64,000 nt of DNA, taken from assembly GCA_035652335.1 (NCBI GenBank), contig DASRDZ010000077.1:23656-87655 (forward strand), read 5' to 3'. The notes under the pieces were generated by a model. It was given only the letters and a program-made list of their open reading frames with translations, searched no databases and had not been told where the DNA came from. Origin of the DNA: DASRDZ01 sp035652335 (GTDB taxonomy: Bacteria > Chloroflexota > Dormibacteria > Aeolococcales > Aeolococcaceae). The position numbers and the translations under genes were made by a program. This document shows positions 17,156 through 26,284 of this stretch, in pieces; position 1 is the stretch's first letter, and every line of letters starts with the position of its first letter.

Positions 17156-18061
17156 CTACGGCCCGGTGTTGGTCACCCCGCAGGTGGCGTCGCCGGAGGC
17201 GTGCACGGTGCGCCCCGTGCTGGCTTCGACCGCCGTCCCGTCGACATGGGCACCGCCGCCGCTCAGCGTGCCGGCGCCCTGCGCGGTGACGGTGTAGAAG
17301 TCAGACCCGGAGGCGGCCGATATCACGATGGCCAGCGAGCCGTTGCGCACGTTGACGGAGAACAGCCCCGTCCCCGAACCGACCGGGATGTGCCCGATGA
17401 TGGTCACGCTGCTCCCGTTGGCCGCGCTCTGGTTGCAGGTGACGCGCACCGTGTCGGGCGTCCCGCCCACGGCGCCCGCGACCGAGGTCCCCGTGACGGC
17501 GACCGTGCTGGTGCCGGGCGCGAACGCGCCGCAGCTGATGCCGCCCTTGATCGAGGTGATGGCGCCGAGGGTCCCAGGCGAGGAGTTGGCGGCCGAGGTC
17601 TCGGTGAGCGGGGAGTCGATCTGCACGCCCACGGTGTCGTTGTAGCCGCTGACGCCTGAGCCGGTGAACTGGCGCGACTTGAACTGCTGCCCAGCCCCCA
17701 TCGACTCGGTGACCACGACCGACGACGCGGTGACCACCAGCACGACGGCGACGGAGGAGTCCCCGGGTGACGTGGCCTGGACGCGGATGACGGTGCCCGG
17801 CACCTGCGGCAGCGAGCAGAGCACGCCGGTTGCGTGCACGGCGCCGGTGAGCGCCGGAGTGCTTCCCACCTCGGTGAGCTGTGCGGTGGCGGGGCCGGTG
17901 GCTGCGGTGGTGGCGGCCGGCGTCGCGGTGGGCGACTGAGCGGGCTCCGAGCTGGATGAGGAGCTGCTCGACGAGGAGCTCGACGACGATCCTCCGCTCG
18001 ACCCGCAAGCGGCGAGCGCGAGCAGGGCACAGGTCAATGGCCAGAACGGCTTCGCGAGCAT
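17156..18061 (-). CDS. Ser-rich-linker lipoprotein, unknown function
   Basis: 301 residues. The signal ends in LALAAC (lipobox, Cys at about residue 19), followed by a run of 14 Ser and a Thr/Ala/Pro linker, then a beta-rich domain of about 230 residues with several Cys. This architecture, a lipid anchor with a flexible spacer, fits a surface-exposed protein. A similar domain style (Ser/Thr/Gly-rich beta) occurs in a secreted protein of the island at 44915-45505, but I cannot show homology. It is convergent with dinB, one base apart. Confidence 0.75.
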   Translation of the reverse strand: MLAKPFWPLTCALLALAACGSSGGSSSSSSSSSSSSSSEPAQSPTATPAATTAATGPATAQLTEVGSTPALTGAVHATGVLCSLPQVPGTVIRVQATSPGDSSVAVVLVVTASSVVVTESMGAGQQFKSRQFTGSGVSGYNDTVGVQIDSPLTETSAANSSPGTLGAITSIKGGISCGAFAPGTSTVAVTGTSVAGAVGGTPDTVRVTCNQSAANGSSVTIIGHIPVGSGTGLFSVNVRNGSLAIVISAASGSDFYTVTAQGAGTLSGGGAHVDGTAVEASTGRTVHASGDATCGVTNTGP

Positions 18062-18158
18062 GCCCCTGGACCCCCCTGCAAGTCCGGGGCGGTTGCCCCG
18101 AGACGCACACGTTAGGGATGCGCCTCGCAGCCGTCAAGGTTGCGCACGCCAAGAGGAC

Positions 18159-18995
18159 TCAGCCGCGCAGCGCGCCCTCGCCGCGCACCGCTGCGAAGAG
18201 GTCGGTCTCCAGATCACCGGGCGCCGCCTCAGGACGGGCGCGCACGAACTCCTCGACGCCGAAGACCTCGACGAAGGCCTCCTCCGGGAAGCGGAGGAAG
18301 AAGAGGTTCTCCGACTGGCTGGCGTGGGCGGCGACGGCGGCGCGCTTGGCGGCGGCCCAGGCGCGGACGTCGACGCTGGCGGCGATCAGCTCGTCGGGGA
18401 CGCCGAAGTTCTCCTCGTCGATGTCGGGCGGCTCGACCCCCATGGCCGCCATGTTGTCGCGGAAGCCCCGCAGCCGGGAGCGGCGGATCTGCGGGAAGTA
18501 GAGGCGCGCGTCAGAGCCGGCCGCGTCGAGCGCGGCGACGGTGATGCGGTGCGCCTGGATGTGGTCGGGATGGCCGTAGAAGCCGTTGTCGTCGTAGGTG
18601 ACCACAACCTGCGGCCGGTAGCGCTCGATGAGTGCGACCAGCGGCGCCGCGGCCGTCTCGACGGGGATCTGCGCGAAGGCGTGCGGCGCCGTGTTCGACT
18701 CCCAGCCGGCCATGCCGGAGTCGTGGAAGCCGAGCATCTCCAGGTGGCGCACCCCGAGGATGCGGACGCTCTCCTCCAGCTCGCGGCGGCGCGCCTCGAC
18801 CACCGCAGCGGTGTCGTGGTGGTCCTCCTCCGGCTTGGCGCCGCCGGGCGCGTCGCCGAGCTCGCCGTTGGTGCAGGTGACCAGCACGGTGCGCACGCCC
18901 TCGGCGGAGTAGCGGGCGAGGATGCCGCCGGTCGAGGTCGCCTCGTCGTCGGGGTGGGCGTGCACAGCCATGAGGGTGAGCGGGGTGCCGGCCAT
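18159..18995 (-). CDS. PIG-L deacetylase, Mca-like (mycothiol S-conjugate amidase type)
   Basis: 278 residues. The zinc site of the family is present: LMAVHAHPDDEA near the N-terminus and the third ligand in NGFYGHPDHIQAH. The LMAVHAHPDDE start and LVTCTNGELGD resemble Mca more than MshB. Mca cleaves mycothiol conjugates during detoxification; if this organism lacks mycothiol, another GlcNAc-type thiol is likely. ATG 18995 was chosen from alignment with family N-termini; 19007 and 19010 are possible. It is divergent from an ABC exporter. Confidence 0.82.
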   Translation of the reverse strand: MAGTPLTLMAVHAHPDDEATSTGGILARYSAEGVRTVLVTCTNGELGDAPGGAKPEEDHHDTAAVVEARRRELEESVRILGVRHLEMLGFHDSGMAGWESNTAPHAFAQIPVETAAAPLVALIERYRPQVVVTYDDNGFYGHPDHIQAHRITVAALDAAGSDARLYFPQIRRSRLRGFRDNMAAMGVEPPDIDEENFGVPDELIAASVDVRAWAAAKRAAVAAHASQSENLFFLRFPEEAFVEVFGVEEFVRARPEAAPGDLETDLFAAVRGEGALRG

Positions 18996-19071
18996 GGTGG
19001 CGCCCATCATGCCCGAAGAGGGCCGCGGCCCGGCGCCCCAGACCGCGCCCGGTGGGCGTACCCTCGTGCCC

Positions 19072-20010
19072 ATGCCGGAGCCGGCGCTGGCCGTCGAGCA
19101 CCTGACCAAGCGGTTCGGTGCGCGCACGGCATTCGAGGACGTGTCGTTCAGCGTGCAGCCGGGCGAGGTGTTCGGCTTCCTCGGCCCCAACGGCGCCGGC
19201 AAGACGACGATGGTGCGCACCCTGGGAACGCTGATCGCGCCGACCTCGGGGAGCGCCAGCGTGGTGGGCGTGCCGCTGGCCGCGCAGAGCGCCGTGGAGA
19301 TCCGCCGGCGCATCGCCATCATGCCCGAGTCGCCGGGCCTGTACCTGCGCCTCACCGTCGCCGAGAACCTGGAGTACTTCGCCGGGCTCTACGGCATCCC
19401 CCGCCCGCGGGCGCAGATCCAGGCGGCGCTCGAGGCCGTCGACCTCGGACCGCGCGCAGGCGACCTGGCCGGCGCCCTCTCCAAGGGATTGCGCCAGCGC
19501 GCAGGCCTCGCCCGCGCCCTGCTCAACGACCCGCAGCTCCTCTTCCTCGACGAGCCCACCTCGGGACTCGACCCCGTTGCCGCGCGCGAGGTGCACGAGC
19601 TGATCGACGGGCTGCGCAAGCGGGGGCGCACCGTGTTCCTCACCACCCACCGCCTCGACGAGGCGGAGCGGCTCTGCGACCGCGTCGCCATCCTCAACAC
19701 CACCCTGCGCACCGTCGGGCGCACCGACGAGCTGCGGCGCAGGCTGTTCAGCGGCGCGCTCGCCGTGCACCTGGCTGCACCACTGGCCGCGCCGGACGGC
19801 GTCTTCGGCCGCATCCCCGGTGTGCAGGGCTGGAGCAGCGACTCGCCCGGTGTGTACGACGTCACCGTCGGCGACGGCCGCGCCGTGGCGCCCGACCTGG
19901 TGCGCGCGCTGGTGGCGGCAGGCGCCGACGTGCTCTCCATCGGTGAGACGCGCCACACCCTGGAGGACGTCTACCTGCAGCTCGTCAACGAGTCGGAGCC
20001 CGCCGCATGA
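19072..20010 (+). CDS. ABC-2 type exporter, ATP-binding protein
   Basis: 312 residues: Walker A GPNGAGKTT, signature LSKGLRQRAGLARAL (a variant typical of ABC-2 drug and polymer exporters), Walker B LLFLDEPTSGLDP and the TTHRLDEAERL switch. The C-terminal extension ends in TLEDVYLQL as in the DrrA family. Its last codons overlap the permease start (ATGA). Substrate unknown. Confidence 0.92.
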   Translation: MPEPALAVEHLTKRFGARTAFEDVSFSVQPGEVFGFLGPNGAGKTTMVRTLGTLIAPTSGSASVVGVPLAAQSAVEIRRRIAIMPESPGLYLRLTVAENLEYFAGLYGIPRPRAQIQAALEAVDLGPRAGDLAGALSKGLRQRAGLARALLNDPQLLFLDEPTSGLDPVAAREVHELIDGLRKRGRTVFLTTHRLDEAERLCDRVAILNTTLRTVGRTDELRRRLFSGALAVHLAAPLAAPDGVFGRIPGVQGWSSDSPGVYDVTVGDGRAVAPDLVRALVAAGADVLSIGETRHTLEDVYLQLVNESEPAA

Positions 20011-20759
20011 TCGACGTCACCCGCGTCCGTGCCGTGGCGCGCAAGGAGTTCCGCGAGTACAGCCGGCACCGTTCCATCCTCGCCACCATGGTGGTGCTGC
20101 CGCTGATCTTCCTCATCCTGCCCGTCAGCGCCGTCTTCCGCATCCACGCCACGGCGGCGGCGTCCGCGGTGCGCGCCCAGGTCGGCACCACTCTGCTTCT
20201 CCTCCTGCTGACGCCCGTGATCCTCCCCGCCGCGCTCTCCGCCTACTCGGTCATCGGCGAGCGCGAGCAGGGGACGCTGGAGCCGGTGCTGACCACGCCG
20301 GTCACCCGCGAGGAGCTGATCATCGGCAAGGCGGCCGCGGTGCTGGTGCCGACGGTCAGCGCCGCCTATCTCTTCTTCGCGGTGATGGTGCTGGTGACCA
20401 AGCTGGCGGCCGCCCAGGTGGTGGTCGACGCCGTCTGGCAGCTGCCCAACTTCGTCGCCCAGCTTCTGTTCGCGCCGCTGCTGGCGGGCTGGGCGATCTG
20501 GGTGGGCATGGCCATCTCGGCGCGCTCCAGCGACGTGCGCGTGGCGCAGCAGCTCTCCACGCTCGCGTCGCTGCCGGCGCTCGCACTCACCGCACTGATG
20601 TCGTACCAGGTGATCACGCCGAGCGTCGGCGTCGCCGTGGTCATCGCGCTGGTGCTGCTCGGCATCAACATGGTGGCCTGGCGCGTCGTCTCGGCGATGT
20701 TCGACCGCGAGCGCCTGGTCACCGGCAGCAGCGCGGTCACGGAGGCGCGTGCGCCCTAG
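20007..20759 (+). CDS. ABC-2 type permease
   Basis: 250 residues with about six membrane helices. The segment VIGEREQGTLEPVLTTPVTREELIIGKA is the conserved coupling region of ABC-2 permeases (NatB/CcmB-like). It forms a full exporter with the ATPase just upstream. The gene converges on another ABC-2 exporter operon, and the two TAG stops share CTAG at 20756-20759. Confidence 0.9.
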   Translation: MIDVTRVRAVARKEFREYSRHRSILATMVVLPLIFLILPVSAVFRIHATAAASAVRAQVGTTLLLLLLTPVILPAALSAYSVIGEREQGTLEPVLTTPVTREELIIGKAAAVLVPTVSAAYLFFAVMVLVTKLAAAQVVVDAVWQLPNFVAQLLFAPLLAGWAIWVGMAISARSSDVRVAQQLSTLASLPALALTALMSYQVITPSVGVAVVIALVLLGINMVAWRVVSAMFDRERLVTGSSAVTEARAP

Positions 20760-21523
20760 CGGCGCGGCTCCCAGGAGAAGAACCGCACCGCCAGCAGCAG
20801 GCCGACCAGGCCCCAGGCGGCCACGATGGCGACGTCGCTCCAGTCGAACGGCGTGCCCAGGAAGCCGGCCTGCATGCCGGTGGCGAAGTGCCGCACAGGG
20901 AAGATGCGCGCCACCCAGATGATCCAGCTGGGCGTGTCGTTGCCGAAGGCGATGAAGATCCCCGAGAGGAAGAGCAGCGGCAGGATGGCGATGTTGACGA
21001 TGGCCGGCGCGGCGTCGAAGTTGGGGATGGCCGCGGTGACGGCGAGACCCAGGGCGCAGAACGCCGAGGCGCCGACCACCAGCATCAGCAGGAACTCCAG
21101 CAGCGTCACCCCGCCGGGGATGTCGGCTCCGTACGCCGCCCGGCCGAACAGCGCGGTGGCCGCCACCAGCAGCACCGCGACCAGCATGGCGTGGAGGATC
21201 TGCGCCGCCAGGAAGGAGCCGGCGGGGAGCGGCGTGGCGTCGATGCGCTTGAGGATGCCGGCGTCGCGCTGGAAGGTCATGGCGATGGCGATGTTGTTGA
21301 AGCACGCCGTGATCACGCCGAAGGAGGCCATCGCCGCCACGTAGTAGGTCGACGACTTCACCGCCAGCGGGCCCACGTGCACGGTGTCCTGTCCCAGCAG
21401 CGCGGTGAAGATCACCAGGAACATCAGCGGGAAGGCGAAGGTGAAGAAGGCGCGCGAGGGATTGCGCCAGTACGACCTGTTCACGTAGCCGACCTGGCTG
21501 ATGGCAAGGCGCGCGGCGTTCAC
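20756..21523 (-). CDS. ABC-2 type permease (second exporter)
   Basis: 255 residues, GTG start at 21523 overlapping the ATPase stop (GTGA). About six helices, with FPLMFLVIFTALLGQ near the N-terminus and FQRDAGILKRIDATPLPAGSFLAAQI as the conserved coupling motif. It pairs with the ATPase encoded immediately upstream on the same strand. A longer frame upstream is a shadow of that ATPase gene. Confidence 0.9.
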   Translation of the reverse strand: MNAARLAISQVGYVNRSYWRNPSRAFFTFAFPLMFLVIFTALLGQDTVHVGPLAVKSSTYYVAAMASFGVITACFNNIAIAMTFQRDAGILKRIDATPLPAGSFLAAQILHAMLVAVLLVAATALFGRAAYGADIPGGVTLLEFLLMLVVGASAFCALGLAVTAAIPNFDAAPAIVNIAILPLLFLSGIFIAFGNDTPSWIIWVARIFPVRHFATGMQAGFLGTPFDWSDVAIVAAWGLVGLLLAVRFFSWEPRR

Positions 21524-22419
21524 GGCTGGTCCCCACGGGTGAGCTGGAGGTAGACGTCCTCCAGCGTCGGCCGGGTCGCCTCCAGCCCGTCGAGGTCGAC
21601 GCCGCGCTCGATGGCCCAGCCGGTCAGCGTGTGCAGCGCGCGGACGGCGTCGTCGACCTCCACCTCGACGAAGCCGTCGGCGCCCGGGACGCCGGCGAGG
21701 CCCGCCGGTGGCACCTGGCCGTCGCCGATCCGGTAGCGGATCCGCATCCTTGCGTGGTCGCGAAATCCCAGCGTGGCCGGCGGACCCTCGGCGACGATGC
21801 GCCCCGCCGACATCACCGCGACGCGGCCGGCGAGGTGCTGCGCCTCGTCCATGTAGTGCGTGGTCAGCAGCACCGTCTTGCCCAGCGCGGCGAGGTTCCT
21901 GACCACGTCCCAGGCTTCGCGGCGCGCCGACGGGTCGAAGCCCGTGGTCGGCTCGTCGAGGAAGAGCAGCTCGGGGTCGCCGGCCAGCGCGATGGCCACG
22001 TCGAGACGGCGCTGCTGGCCGCCGGAGAGTCGCACCACGCGCTCGTCGCGCTTGGCGCTCAGCCCCACCACGTCGATGACCTCGTCGACAGGACGCGGGT
22101 GCGGGTAGACGCGCGCGTACATGCTGAGCGTCTCGTGGACGGTGAGGTACGGCTCGATGCCGGTGGACTGCAGCACGATGCCGATGCGCGGCTTGAGCTT
22201 GGCGCGCTGGCGCGCGGGGTCGACGCCCAGGACGCTGACCTCGCCCGCGTCGCGGTGCCGGTAGCCCTCGAGGATCTCCACGGTGGTGGTCTTGCCCGCC
22301 CCGTTGGGGCCGAGCAGGGCGAAGATCTCGCCGCGGTGGATGTCGAGGTCGACGCCGGCGACAGCGGCCACGTCGCCGTACGACTTGACCAGGCCGCGCA
22401 CCGACACCGCGTCGTCCAT
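21520..22419 (-). CDS. ABC-2 type exporter, ATP-binding protein (second exporter)
   Basis: 299 residues: Walker A GPNGAGKTT, canonical LSGGQQRRLDVAIAL, Walker B LLFLDEPTTGFDP, His switch TTHYMDEAQHL, and a C-terminal ERGVDLDGLEATRPTLEDVYLQLTRG, as in daunorubicin-resistance-type ATPases. ATG 22419 fits family length; a longer frame to 22515 has no ribosome binding site. It is divergent from the universal stress protein gene. Confidence 0.92.
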   Translation of the reverse strand: MDDAVSVRGLVKSYGDVAAVAGVDLDIHRGEIFALLGPNGAGKTTTVEILEGYRHRDAGEVSVLGVDPARQRAKLKPRIGIVLQSTGIEPYLTVHETLSMYARVYPHPRPVDEVIDVVGLSAKRDERVVRLSGGQQRRLDVAIALAGDPELLFLDEPTTGFDPSARREAWDVVRNLAALGKTVLLTTHYMDEAQHLAGRVAVMSAGRIVAEGPPATLGFRDHARMRIRYRIGDGQVPPAGLAGVPGADGFVEVEVDDAVRALHTLTGWAIERGVDLDGLEATRPTLEDVYLQLTRGDQP

Positions 22420-22566
22420 GCCGGGAAGTATCGCCGCGTGCCGGCGCCTCCGCCAGGGCCCGCCCGCACTCGGGACGTTGGGCCCTGGTGCCCGTGCGCC
22501 GGCGGTCCCTAGCATTCACCCTGGACCCGCGCGCACCCCGGCGTGCGGACCGCAGGAGAGACGGTC

Positions 22567-23025
22567 GTGTTCCACAACATCCTCGTCGGCGTCGACGGCT
22601 CCGCGCACTCGAGGCGCGCCGTGCAGGAGGCGGCCGACATCGCCCGCTCCGAGAACGCGGAGCTGACCCTGATCAGCGCCTACAACTCGCTGCTGCCCTG
22701 GCCCGCGATGATGCCCGTCGGGCTCTCCCAGGACACCGTCGACGAGTTCGTCGAGACCGCCCGCGACGTCGCCCGTGGCGCCGTGGAGGAGGCGGCCAAG
22801 CTGGTGCCCGACGGAGTCCCCGTCCAGAAGCTGACCATCGACTGCCCGCCCGCCGACGCCATCCTCGACCAGACACGCGAGGGCCGATACGACCTCGTCG
22901 TGGTCGGCTCGCGCGGCCGCGGCGACGTCGCCTCGATCCTGCTCGGCAGCGTGAGCCACCGCGTGGTCCACGAGTCGCGCGTGCCCGTCCTGGTCGTGCA
23001 CGTGACCGGCGAGCCCGCCTCCTGA
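22567..23025 (+). CDS. Universal stress protein (UspA family)
   Basis: 152 residues starting at GTG 22567 after a CAGGAGAG ribosome binding site. It begins FHNILVGVDGSAHSRRAV and has the ATP-binding loop GSRGRGDVASILLGSVSHRVVHESRVPVLVV (G-2x-G-9x-G-S/T). These small cytoplasmic proteins bind ATP and modulate stress survival. It is coupled to the MMPL transporter downstream. Confidence 0.93.
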   Translation: MFHNILVGVDGSAHSRRAVQEAADIARSENAELTLISAYNSLLPWPAMMPVGLSQDTVDEFVETARDVARGAVEEAAKLVPDGVPVQKLTIDCPPADAILDQTREGRYDLVVVGSRGRGDVASILLGSVSHRVVHESRVPVLVVHVTGEPAS

Positions 23026-25178
23026 GCAGGCTGCTGGCCGCCTGGGCGGCCTACGTCCACCACCATCGCCGGGGCGTGCTCACCGGCGCGGTGGTGGCGG
23101 TGGCACTGTCCCTGGTGGGGCTGGCGGCGGGCGCGAACTACAACGGCAACAACAGCGTGCAGACGGAGTCGGCGCGCGCCTCCGCGCTGGTGGCGTCGGA
23201 GCTTCCGCAGGGGCCGCCGTCGTTCACGCTGGTGGCGGGCAGCGCATCGCTGAGGGTCAACCAGCCCGCCTTCCGCACCGCGCTGGCCGCCGCTCTCGCG
23301 CCGCTCGGTGGTGATCCGCGCGTGACGTCGGTGACCACGCCGTACAACGCCGACGGCAGCGTCGTCGCCGAGCGGGTGTCGGCGGACGGCCACCACGCTC
23401 TCACCACGGTGGCGCTGGTGAACGGCGGCATCGCCACCTACCGCGAGGTGCGCACGCGCATCGCCTCACCGTCGCTGGAGCTGCTCGCCACCGGTGCGCA
23501 GCCGGTGAGCAGCGACTACGACCGGCTCACCAACGACGACGCAGCGCGCGGCGAGCACCTCTCCATCCCGCTCTCTCTCCTGCTGCTGTTCGTCGTCTTC
23601 GGGTCGCTGATGGCGGCCCTGCTGCCCATGGCGGTGGCGCTCTTCGCCAGCTTCGGCGCGCTGGCGCTGCTGGGACTGCTGACGCGCGTGATGGACGTCG
23701 ACTCGTCCGCATCCAACGTCACCATCTTCCTCGGGCTCGGGCTGGGCATCGACTACTCGCTGTTCATCGTCTCGCGCTTCCGCGAGGAGCTGCGGCGCGG
23801 GCAGGACGTCGAAGGCGCGCTGCGCGTCGCCTACGCCACGGCGGGGACGGCCATCACCGTGTCGGGGCTCACGGTGGCGATCGGCTTCAGCGGGCTGCTG
23901 TTCTTCGCCAACACCTGGATGGTCGCCTTCGGGCTCGCGGTCATCGGCGTGGTGCTGCTCTCCATCGCCGGCGCGCTCTGCGTGCTGCCGGCGCTGCTCT
24001 CCCTGCTCGGCGGCACCGTCGACCGCGGACGCCTATGGCCGCGGCGCCCGCGCAGCGACGAGGAGGGCATGTGGCACCGGTTGGCCACCGCGGTGATGCG
24101 CCACCCGGTGGCGGTGCTGCTGCCGACGCTGGCGCTGCTGCTCCTGCCGCTGGCCTCGTTCGTGCAGATCAAGACCGCAACCGACCACCTCACCGACCTG
24201 CCCGCCGGCGCCGAGTCGCGCCGGGGCGCGGAGCTGGTGGCGGCGCAGTTCCCCGGGGCGGCGCAGACCACCGTCGGGGTGGTGCTGCACTGGCCCGGCG
24301 GCACGGCGGTCACCCCCGCGCACACCGCCGAGGCGACTGCGCTGGCGCACCGGCTGGCGGCGCTGCCCGGCGTGATCGGCATCGCCAGCGCCGCGGGGCG
24401 CGACGTCATCGTGCTGCGCGTCAGCAGCGGCGTCACCGAGCGCAGCGTGGCGGCGCGGTCGCTGGTCACCGCGGTGCGCGGGCAACCGGCGCCCGCCGGC
24501 GCAGAGCTTCTGGTCACCGGGCAGACTGCGTCCGACATGGACTTCGTGTCGTACATCGACTCGCGCGTGCCCGTCGCCATGGCCTTCGTGGTGGTGATGA
24601 CCTACGTCGTGCTCTTCCTGCTCTTCGGCTCGCTGCTGCTGCCGCTGAAGGCGGTGCTGATGAACCTGCTCTCCATCACCGCCTCCTTCGGCGCGCTGAC
24701 CTGGGTGTTCGTGCAGGGACACCTCAGCGGGCTGCTGGGCTTCACACCCGCGCCCATCGACCCGGTGCTGCCGGTGATCCTCTTCTGCGTCCTCTTCGGG
24801 CTCTCCATGGACTACGAGGTCTTCCTGCTCACCCGCATCCAGGAGGAGTACCGCCGCACCGGCGACACGCGTCGCGCCATCGCTCTGGGCCTGGAGCGCA
24901 ACGGCCGCCTGGTCACCGGCGCCGCCCTGATCATGGTCGTGGTCACCGCCTGCTTCGGCCTCGCCGACGTCGTGGTGGTGAAGATCATCGGGCTCGGCGC
25001 CGCGCTGGCCATCCTGGTCGACGCCACCGTCGTCCGCGCCCTCGTCGTCCCCGCTGTGATGTGCCTCATGGGCCGGGCCAACTGGTGGGCCCCACGCCCC
25101 CTCCTCACCCTGCGCAGCCGCCTCGGCGCCGCATTGCCGCACGCCCGCGGCTCCGACCCCGCCCGTTATCAGATATGA
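23022..25178 (+). CDS. MMPL/RND-family transporter
   Basis: About 718 residues. Two repeats are visible, each a soluble loop followed by a helix bundle with the family motif: GLGIDYSLFIVSRFREEL in the first and GLSMDYEVFLLTRIQEEY in the second (Asp-Tyr pair of the proton relay). MMPL proteins move lipids or hydrophobic compounds across the envelope. No ATG precedes the first helix. A CTG at 23022 overlaps the Usp stop (CTGA) and keeps the whole first helix; GTG 23076 is the conservative alternative but removes part of its cytoplasmic lead. Confidence 0.88.
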   Translation: MSRLLAAWAAYVHHHRRGVLTGAVVAVALSLVGLAAGANYNGNNSVQTESARASALVASELPQGPPSFTLVAGSASLRVNQPAFRTALAAALAPLGGDPRVTSVTTPYNADGSVVAERVSADGHHALTTVALVNGGIATYREVRTRIASPSLELLATGAQPVSSDYDRLTNDDAARGEHLSIPLSLLLLFVVFGSLMAALLPMAVALFASFGALALLGLLTRVMDVDSSASNVTIFLGLGLGIDYSLFIVSRFREELRRGQDVEGALRVAYATAGTAITVSGLTVAIGFSGLLFFANTWMVAFGLAVIGVVLLSIAGALCVLPALLSLLGGTVDRGRLWPRRPRSDEEGMWHRLATAVMRHPVAVLLPTLALLLLPLASFVQIKTATDHLTDLPAGAESRRGAELVAAQFPGAAQTTVGVVLHWPGGTAVTPAHTAEATALAHRLAALPGVIGIASAAGRDVIVLRVSSGVTERSVAARSLVTAVRGQPAPAGAELLVTGQTASDMDFVSYIDSRVPVAMAFVVVMTYVVLFLLFGSLLLPLKAVLMNLLSITASFGALTWVFVQGHLSGLLGFTPAPIDPVLPVILFCVLFGLSMDYEVFLLTRIQEEYRRTGDTRRAIALGLERNGRLVTGAALIMVVVTACFGLADVVVVKIIGLGAALAILVDATVVRALVVPAVMCLMGRANWWAPRPLLTLRSRLGAALPHARGSDPARYQI

Positions 25179-25182
25179 TAAC
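25165..25182. promoter_or_regulatory. Palindromic operator over the xre promoter
   Basis: GTTATCA and TGATAAC flank GATA, a perfect 7-bp inverted repeat seven bases before ATG 25189. It also contains the -10-like TATGAT and the stop codon of the MMPL gene. The arrangement suggests autorepression by the HTH protein encoded directly downstream. Confidence 0.7.
25174..25179 (+). promoter_or_regulatory. -10 hexamer giving a leaderless xre mRNA
   Basis: TATGAT lies 9 nt before ATG 25189, so transcription would begin at or within a few bases of the start codon. There is no ribosome binding site, which agrees with a leaderless transcript. Confidence 0.5.
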
Positions 25183-25188
25183 ACCACC

Positions 25189-25752
25189 ATGCTGGACGCG
25201 CCCAGCCTCATCCGCCGCCACCGTCTCGCCGCGAGGCTGAGCCAGCGGGAGCTCGCCCGGCGTGCCGGCACCTCGGCCGCGACGCTCAACCGCTACGAGT
25301 CGGGCCGGGTTGACCCCACGGTCAGCACGCTGAACCGCATCCTCCACGCGTCCCTGCCGCCACGGCGCAGGTGGGCCTCGGTCGCGGAGCTCGCGCCGGC
25401 CATCGCCGGCGAGCTGAAGCGCGGCAGCGCCACCGCGGCGTGGCGGCACACAGCCGGCGAGTTCCTCGACGACCACCTCCGCGCCAGTGCGGCGGACGTC
25501 TCCCTCGCCGTCGCGGACGCACCCGCGGCGACCGGGGATGCGCGCGCCGACGCTCTCGCCGCGGCGCTCGCCGAGTACGTCTGCGCACTGCACGGCATGC
25601 CACCGCCGCCGTGGGCGCAGGCGCCCATCGAGGTGACGCCGTGGTGGTTCGTCGCCGGCGCGGCCTTCCACGCCCTGGCGCTGCGCGAGTCCCCGCCGAG
25701 CTTCGCGCGACGCGGCATCTTCGTCACCGCCGGCGCGGTGGAGCGCGTCTGA
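25189..25752 (+). CDS. XRE-family HTH protein, putative antitoxin
   Basis: 187 residues. The first 55 form a classic Cro/C1 HTH (LIRRHRLAARLSQRELARRAG, then TSAATLNRYESGR and DPTVSTLNRIL). The remainder is an Ala-rich helical domain that I do not recognise. The gene ends 2 nt before a nucleotidyltransferase gene and is preceded by a palindrome covering its own promoter. This order, regulator then nucleotidyltransferase-like protein, resembles toxin-antitoxin operons of the AbiE/MenTA style. Confidence 0.82.
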   Translation: MLDAPSLIRRHRLAARLSQRELARRAGTSAATLNRYESGRVDPTVSTLNRILHASLPPRRRWASVAELAPAIAGELKRGSATAAWRHTAGEFLDDHLRASAADVSLAVADAPAATGDARADALAAALAEYVCALHGMPPPPWAQAPIEVTPWWFVAGAAFHALALRESPPSFARRGIFVTAGAVERV

Positions 25753-25754
25753 CC

Positions 25755-26276
25755 ATGTTCGACCGCGACGCGGCACTGCAGGCCCTCGACGCACTCGCGG
25801 CGGAGCTGCATGACCGGGGCGTGACCGCGCGCGTCTTCGTCGTCGGCGGTGCCGCGATGGCGCTCGCCTTCGACGCGCGGCGCATGACACGCGACATCGA
25901 CGCGGTGTTCGAGCCGAAGAGCGCCGTCTGCGACGCGGCTCGGGCCGTCGCCGAGCGCCTGCAGCTTCCCGACGACTGGCTCGACGACGCGGTCAAGGGC
26001 TTTGTCCCCGGCACCGATCCCGACGCCGTGCCCATCTTCGAGCGTCCCAATCTCTCGGTCGCGGCGGCGTCCGCGCGCTTCCTCCTGGCGATGAAGCTGC
26101 GGGCGGCGCGCGTCGAGCAGGACGCCGACGACATCCGCTTCCTCGCCAACCTGCTCGGTCTGCACAGCGTGGACGCGGTGCTCGACGTCGCACGCGAGCG
26201 CTACGACATCGCATCGCTGCCGCCGCGTGCGGGGTTCCTGGTGGAGGAGCTGTTCGGCGCGCCGCCCGCGCCGTAG
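25755..26276 (+). CDS. Nucleotidyltransferase-fold protein (DUF6036-like), putative toxin
   Basis: 173 residues. VVGGAAMALAFDARRMTRDIDAVF holds the GG and D-x-D (DID, residues 47-49) of the polymerase-beta-type nucleotidyltransferase fold; a later segment SARFLLAMKLRAAR with an ADDIRFLANLL helix is usual for DUF6036/AbiEii-related proteins. Such enzymes transfer NMP to tRNA or protein. It is immediately downstream of the XRE gene with no promoter between. Toxicity is inferred from arrangement only. Confidence 0.78.
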   Translation: MFDRDAALQALDALAAELHDRGVTARVFVVGGAAMALAFDARRMTRDIDAVFEPKSAVCDAARAVAERLQLPDDWLDDAVKGFVPGTDPDAVPIFERPNLSVAAASARFLLAMKLRAARVEQDADDIRFLANLLGLHSVDAVLDVARERYDIASLPPRAGFLVEELFGAPPAP

Positions 26277-26284
26277 GCGCCGGA

